A stretch of DNA of 64,000 nt from the NCBI RefSeq assembly GCF_963259705.1, contig NC_081841.1:34251358-34315357 (forward strand). The letters run 5' to 3'. The notes beneath the pieces are model-generated. The model ran no database searches, was not told where the DNA came from, and saw only the letters and a list, made by a program, of their open reading frames with translations. This document shows, one piece after another, positions 57,999 to 64,000 of the stretch. The number at the start of each line of letters is the position of its first letter. Within the stretch, counting starts at the first letter, position 1. This DNA comes from Myotis daubentonii. Lineage: Eukaryota; Chordata; Mammalia; Chiroptera; Vespertilionidae. A program made the position numbers and the translations under genes.

Positions 57999-58229
57999 CC
58001 ATAGACCAGCCGTGGGCAAACTACAGCCCGCGGGCCAGATCCGGCTGTTTGAAATGAATAAAACTAAAAAAAAAAAAAAGACCGTACCCTTTTATGTAAT
58101 GATGTTTACTTTGAATTTATATTAGTTCACACAAACACTCCATCCATGCTTTTGTTCCGGCCCTACGGTCCAGTTTAAGAATCCATTGTGGCCCTCGAGT
58201 CAAAAAGTTTGCCCACCCCTGCCATAGAC
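57999..58229 (+). mobile_element. non-autonomous hAT transposon, copy 2, with 8-bp TSD
   Basis: Element 58007-58221 (215 bp), about 95% identical to 414-627 and in the same orientation. A perfect 8-bp duplication CCATAGAC is at 57999-58006 and 58222-58229. It has a longer A run in the left half than copy 1. Confidence 0.93.
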
Positions 58230-58309
58230 TCTAATATCTGAACAGACAATACAATGTTAAGTTTATTTCAACAAAAATTTATGTAGCTAATACTAATAAT
58301 AGTAATAGC

Positions 58310-58870
58310 ATTGCTCGAGTGCTTTCTATATGCCAGGCACACTGTTAGTATCCTAACAAATATGACTTAAGTTTATTCTGACAATAACACAGAGGAGACA
58401 GCCATTATTATCAGGATCCCACAGGAGAAAACAAAGACCTATGTGAATGAAGTAACTTGGTCAAGGCTACATTAGCCTCAATGTTGGAGCCAAGATCTAG
58501 GTCCAGAAATGGGATATAAACTCAGCTTGCGTCCTTAATCACCTTTCTTTTCTGCCTTCCACTATGAGCGACACACTGGTGATACAATGGCTTGGTCCCT
58601 GCCCCTGAGAGGCTCATGCTCTCAAGAGAGAGAGAAATTAATAGATGGTTCCAATGGGATGTCACAGGGTTTTGATGGAGTATACACAAGAAGAGACCTA
58701 GCCTCCCATGGACTCACCAGTAGCCTCCCAAACTAAAGGATGACTGAGATGAATCATGAAGGATGATTAGCAGCCGGTTAGGTAAACAAGTAGGGGTAAT
58801 GCATTTGCTGATTTTAGACATGAGGAAATGAAAACTCAGAGACACAAGGCCAAAGTCACACAGCTGCTTT
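58310..58870 (-). mobile_element. MIR and L2 remnants
   Basis: Minus-strand MIR features lie at 58310-58520 (CTATATGCCAGGCACACTGT, AAGTAACTTGGTCAAGGC). An L2-like stretch follows (GTCCCTGCCCCTGAGAGGCT near 58597), then another MIR scrap (GCCAAAGTCACACAGCTGC near 58850). Boundaries between them are uncertain. Confidence 0.6.
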
Positions 58871-61068
58871 GAAAAAAAAAAGAATTGTAGTTTTGGTGGT
58901 TGCTTAACTTTTACTACCCCTTGATGCACTCAAAAATTATTCCTCACTTTTTATCAGTAACAAGAGCAGTAGGTAATGCTCAGAATTATCTAGTGTTTAC
59001 ACAGTCATTATTTCTGTTTTATTATTATTTTAAACATGAAATAATTAGGTATTGGACATTCAAGGATATAATATATAAATACAATGTCATAAGAGTATCT
59101 ATATGCTAAGATGGGCATAGCACATCACAAAGTATTCAAAGGGTTAATGAATCACTTGGAAATTTAAATGTCATTTTCTGCTAGATAATATTGAAGGACT
59201 TATCATGATTATAGACAAAGTTCCAACAAGGTCAACATCAATGTTCCAAAGGCATGAGCAGGTAAGCTAAAGAGAGATCAAATAAATTGTTTAAATGTTA
59301 TAGCTTAGGTAGTTCTCACGAATGTTTCTGCAACCAGTCTAACTTCCATTAACATAGTTAGAAAGTCTCTGATATGAAGAAAATTACTATAACTTCAGAT
59401 ATTACTCTAAGGAGTTATTGCTGTAGAATAGAAATGAAGAGATGTAGATAAATCTGCTAACGTTCATCTTATTCACATAAAGTGTGCATGAAGGAACAGA
59501 AAACTGAAGCAAGAAATTCAAGGAAATCATGCCCAATAAAAAAAAAAAAACTGGAGTCCAGTTGCAACACTTTCTAAGGTATAGGTATGGTACATTCATA
59601 TAGATTTTAATAGAGATTCAGTATGGTTTTATGGACAGTATTCAGATTTGGGAAGAGCGGTACCAGGGAGTATACGTATCAAAAGGACAAAATATTACCA
59701 CAATATTCCTGGTTGGCCAGACTGATTTTTTTAGGATAATAATTCCATCCCATCACCACAACATTTTGTATTTAGTGTCACTATACAAAAGACACTTCAA
59801 TGGTTGCTAGAAAAATGGAGATGAATATGCATGAATATTCCCTATAGTTGCCAATGGAGATAGAGGTAGCTGTTGCAAAGAGCTAAATAAAATAACTACT
59901 ATAATTCACCCAACAAACTTTTAGGGAATGCCTGTCTGAGTAAGGCACAATGACAGGCTGACAAGTAAAGAAATCCAAGTGAGGTACAAGTGAGGATTGG
60001 AGTTATGGAGAAGAGAATGTGCTAAGAGCTTCTGGCATTTCTAGTACAGTTATTAACAGTTCTTACCTGAGCCAGAAGTGAGCAATGGGGACAGAGTACC
60101 AAGACCAATGACAGCCTCAGATCAGAATCACTGACATTAATATTATCAATACTATTCAATCTCATCAAACTGAGGAATTATATTGAGGTGAAAACACTGA
60201 ATATTGTTCAACAGATTTTTATTAAAAAGGAAAGTAATACTTGAGGTTTAATTACTTGAAAAACTACTTAAAGTTGCATCAATAACATTTTGACTGAGAT
60301 TTTAAAAATACTTAGAGTCAAACTTAGGAAACTATATTAATTTAAACTAACCCCCAGTCATGTGGCAAATGATTTTTGATATTTAAAGAATATATGCAGA
60401 TATTGTTTATTATCACCGTTTTAGACTAATGAAAGGACCATTAAATACTTGGCATTTATGCAACTGTTGTTGCAAAGTATGTCCTTATTAGGAAAGGATG
60501 CAAGTTTTACGATGCCTGAAACTTATATGATTTGGGATGTCTACTTTAAAGGACTATAAGATTCTGACCTCTTCATATCAACCAAAATTTCACAGGGAGA
60601 ATTTTATGTACAGAATAGAAATATACAGAGAGGATTTCACAGACACTTATAGATACAAGAGAAAGATAATTTAATCTTTCCAAAGGCATAGTTGATAGAA
60701 TTTTCTTGTCATCCTTGATGTTAGTGATGGTTGAAAAAAGATTCCTTCTTTACAACTTGTTTTTGGTAAAGTCATATAAAAATCTCAGACTGTATCAAAT
60801 TTGAGAAAACCTTTATCAAGTTTCTTATGAGATATAAGATTTTAAAAACTTGTCTACAGAGTAGCTTCTGGCTTGTGGACCCTCAGAAAGAAGACACCTA
60901 CTAAGAAGGGCTCTTGCTGGCTAGCTGGGCTCAAATTAAAAAAAAAAAAAAACAAATTGCAGGACATCATAATAATTTCTACCTGCACTGTACTAAACAG
61001 CACTGCCTGCTCTGTGTTTCTGCCATCTGAGTCAGCCCTTATAAAGGAGTTTCTGGTATCCTAATTCA
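58871..61068. other. unique sequence
   Basis: About 2.2 kb, A+T-rich. A faint L2-like scrap lies near 59930-60010. No gene seen. Confidence 0.35.
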
Positions 61069-61197
61069 ACCAATAGGACTGAGGTTATTCCCATCTAATC
61101 TCCATCAGCTTCTTCATCGACCAATCAGGACAGTGACTTTTGGACCAATAAAACTGTGAAGATTTGGAGCCTTTATGTGCATGAAGACAGACCAATC
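61069..61197. promoter_or_regulatory. cluster of four CCAAT motifs
   Basis: CCAAT occurs on the + strand at 61070, 61121, 61145 and 61192, with a TATAAAGG string upstream at 61040. It may be part of an unrecognised LTR or a chance cluster. Promoter activity is not shown. Confidence 0.25.
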
Positions 61198-61199
61198 AG

Positions 61200-61411
61200 A
61201 GAGAGAGTGGAAGTGGGGAGAGAGAGAGAGAAAGAAAAAGAGAGAGCGAGAGATCAATCTGACAGAGACACATTGATTGGTTGCCTCCCACACATGCTCT
61301 GACTGGGGGGTGGGGATCAGACTCACAACCCAGGTACATGCCCTTGATCAGGAATCGAACCCTCAGGTGTGCAGTCCTATGCTCTAACCACTGAGAAATG
61401 CTAGACAGGGC
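61200..61411 (-). mobile_element. Ves-like SINE, old
   Basis: Minus strand. The head reads GCCCTGTCTAGCATTTCTCAG from 61411 leftward, with the B-box region GGTTCGATTCC still readable near 61350 and an expanded GA tract at 61210-61252. No TSD was confirmed. Confidence 0.82.
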
Positions 61412-62082
61412 CTCATCAAAGATTTTTAATTCTTGTAACCTTAAATTCAGGTGGTTGCACTAGCCATCAGTTAAGCTAGTTAACGTAAACTATTATATAC
61501 TATACACCTATAATAATAATACTTTTAACACTTAAAGGCTATGGCTGAACCTACAAAGGAGTCTTCAGTATAATGTACAAAAACCTCCGGACACAACATC
61601 AGATATGGAAGAAGGTTATGAACAAATGGCAAGAAAAAAAAAAAAGAAAGAAGAGAGAAAACCTAAAAACAATTAAGAACCCCCTTCCCCCCAAAAATTT
61701 AGGGGGCGGTTGGGAAACCTTCAAGGATTCTGTAATTTAGAGGCAGACATTGATTTCCAGGAGGTGCACATTTGTATACCAACATCAGCATGATGAACTA
61801 TGACTCTACTGATTTTCCCCTTTTGTTCTCAAATTTTTAAGCCAAGGGGAGTAATCCCACCACCCTGCTGTCACAGAACATTGAAAATTAAACCACACAC
61901 TCTACTATTTAAACTGGTTTGTTCTTGTAGGTTTTTTTTTTATAAATGTCTCCTTCCCAAAGCATAAATTATCATATCTAGTTTATCTCTTTTGATCATC
62001 CTATGGTGTGTCTAGTGAAATAAATCACCATGAGACAATAATAAATAGTAAAAAATAGAACAGCTACATTAAATAGTAGCCA
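61412..62082. other. unique sequence
   Basis: Nothing recognised. Confidence 0.35.
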
Positions 62083-62271
62083 TCTCTAATAATAAAAGTA
62101 TAATATGCTAATTAGACCAGACATCCTTCCAGACAAAGCCAGGGCTGCGAGGGAAGCCTGGGTCCCTGGTGCCGGCAGCCGGAGGGTCCCAGGTGCCAGA
62201 GGGAAGCCAGTGCCGGAAGCCGGGAGAAGGAAGGCCTACTCTTTCACGAATTTCGTGCATCAGGCCTCTAG
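62083..62271 (+). mobile_element. HeliBat-type Helitron, 189 bp
   Basis: Smallest Helitron here. It starts TCTCTAATAATAAAAGTATA after host A. It ends with a partial hairpin CACGAATTTCGTG (62245-62257) and CTAG before host T. Short GC-rich interior, no CTCF-like core and no coding capacity. Confidence 0.9.
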
Positions 62272-63379
62272 TTTTTAATATTATTCTGACAACCTTAAGT
62301 CTCACACACAAAAAATAAGATATGGCAGTGGCTTAAGTAAACACATCAGAAATGCATGCATCTGTAACTGCAGACTCAAAATGCTAAACAGAACTCTGAT
62401 GTAGGAACCTGACAGAATTTGATCAAATGTATCCATCTGTTCACCTTGGTGTAAATAATGCTCACACAACCATGCTGGGCCTCTTCTAGGACAGGCCCTG
62501 GGACTTCCCTTACATCTGTCACTTCCCCTGCTGACAGCTGCCTCCTCAGGTACTCAGGGGCCTTCTTTCTAAACACTCCAAAACAGCATCCTGAGGGAAA
62601 AGCTCCAGGAAAAAGCCATTTTGGTTCTTCCCCTCTTTCCTCCTGATTTCTGCCTCAGTTACTAATATTAATACCCAATGTAACACACTCTTCGTGGATG
62701 CATGGAAATGCTTCCAGAAAGTCCTTTGGTCTCTTGTTTCTGCTTCTTGAACTCCAAAGGGGACTGTGCCATAGCAAATGTGAACGTGCTCCCACTCAGA
62801 GAAGCAGAGTTCCTCTCACACTTTCTACCTCTCACATGTGGCACATGGAATAGAGTCACCAAAACGCACTGCATCCAACCCTTTCAAATACTCTACACCA
62901 TTGATGCCCCTCAAAAAATCCCAACGAGGGAACAACCGGACACTTTTAACCTTGTCTGTGGATGAATTCGATGGGTTGTTGGTTGCCTCTTACTGAAGGC
63001 ACCTGAGTTCCCCTGAAAATAAAGTAAACTTGCTGCACACTAAGTAGCTCTGATCAGACACGGAGGAAGTCAAGTGAGGGAAGCCTAATCTAAATTAGGA
63101 AAATTTAATCTACACAAACCAAGGGATTTATTGCTGTTGAACTTGCAACTGGCCTATGACTGCATTTTCTATGCTTTTTCCTCTTCAAGAAAACCCATCA
63201 CGTGTAAAATATGGAATTCCACTGACACAATATAGTATGGAAACAGCTTAGCATCCCCAAGTTTGCAGGATTTTACATTTAGCAGTGATAAATCCCCAAA
63301 CTTTCAGCATACATTGATTTAATCATATATGTATGTATTTATACACATGGATGTGTGAAATTATAAATAACAGAAAAAA
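62272..63379. other. unique sequence
   Basis: About 1.1 kb without recognised repeats. An 87-codon frame at 62702-62965 and an antisense frame overlap it; neither is recognisable. Confidence 0.35.
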
Positions 63380-63420
63380 ATATATATATATACACACACA
63401 CACACATATATCACACACAT
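63380..63420. repeat. (TA)n(CA)n microsatellite
   Basis: Short TA run passing into CA and back to TA/CA. Confidence 0.93.
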
Positions 63421-64000
63421 TTGTAGTTTCTTTTATTAGCAGCAAATATTTTCTTTAGCTAATTACTCTCTTTATTGCTGAAGGACCTCAGTATTCTCTT
63501 CTTCAACAAACTAACACTTTCCCTCCAATTGCCTCTTGCTTAAGCACACTTATCCATTCAGAATCTTTAGTGCAACACAGAAAACTAAGTGGAGGAAGGA
63601 TGCATGGACTGGCTGTTTTAGACACCTAACAATACTTTAATCCTGAAACTTAAAATGGCATTCATGGCATATCCGGCCTGGAGATTTTGAAGGGAAACCT
63701 GTAAATAGGAAAGTCCTTGCTCCACACCATTGGTCGCTAAGGACATTGGTTTCCATGAAGCCAATACTGTTTTTACATGGTACTTTCATTTGGTGCATCA
63801 ATTATGCTCCCTTTAGACTACACGAATCAGGATTTGTGCTCGTGTATCAAGCAGACTTATTTTATTCATGAACATTAACTATAAACCACTTTTTACCCAG
63901 TATATAACTTTGGAGTATTGCTCTGCTTTGAAATCTGAGCCACTCATAAAAAGAATAAAGGAAAATTAAATATGAGAACTAACATATCCTAAGATGGTAC
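63421..64000. other. unique sequence
   Basis: Nothing recognised up to the window edge. Confidence 0.35.

Overview
This window looks like intergenic DNA from a vesper bat (Vespertilionidae). It carries about 18 copies of the bat tRNA-derived SINE Ves and eight HeliBat-type Helitrons with the diagnostic 3' end (short palindrome, then CTAG before a host T). There are also recent non-autonomous hAT elements with perfect 8-bp target-site duplications (TSDs). HeliBat expansion is known from vespertilionids. No protein-coding gene, exon chain, CpG-island promoter of a host gene, CRISPR array or intact RNA gene could be supported. The open frames lie in transposons or are short chance frames in A+T-rich DNA.

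Layout. 1-8.4 kb: hAT copy, young Ves, a 5'-truncated L1 with its 3' UTR, MER20, a 742-bp GC-rich Helitron (4474-5215), an AT microsatellite, an old SINE and a fold-back MER5-like hAT. 8.35-15.4 kb: a repeat-poor tract with only an ancient L1, a MIR and an L2. 15.4-25.7 kb: Ves copies (two back to back at 19.4-19.9 kb), Helitrons, L2 and MIR. 25.7-35.5 kb: a likely conserved non-coding block (26.2-27.0 kb), a 5'-truncated Ves, an LTR-like repeat, a pair of 123-bp inverted repeats (30730/31420), an L1 ORF2 remnant, and a mariner-type MITE interrupted by a Ves. 35.5-39 kb: repeat-poor. 39-43.5 kb: a long ancient antisense L1 with several later insertions. 43.7-47 kb: repeat-poor. 47-49.5 kb: a cluster of Ves, two Helitrons and an L1 3' end. 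50.1-50.5 kb: an octamer- and homeodomain-motif-rich block. 51.7-52.3 kb: a second, inverted copy of the LTR-like repeat. 54-58.9 kb: MER20, Helitron, Ves, a retroposed tRNA-His pseudogene, the second hAT copy and MIR/L2. 59-64 kb: mostly unique sequence with one old SINE and one small Helitron.

How the parts relate. The sequence records layers of insertion: ancient eutherian repeats (MIR, L2, L1M, MER5, MER20), then bat-lineage Ves, Helitron, hAT and mariner copies, several nested. The points most worth checking are: CTCF-core-like motifs carried by five of the Helitrons, including a palindromic pair; a Helitron with CpG-rich cargo and a perfect 25-bp inverted repeat; a tRNA-His cassette bounded by a three-copy target repeat; an unassigned inverted-repeat pair; and an LTR-like family in which a short hydrophobic reading frame differs mostly at silent sites between two copies. 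Boundaries of old repeats are approximate because they were placed by eye.
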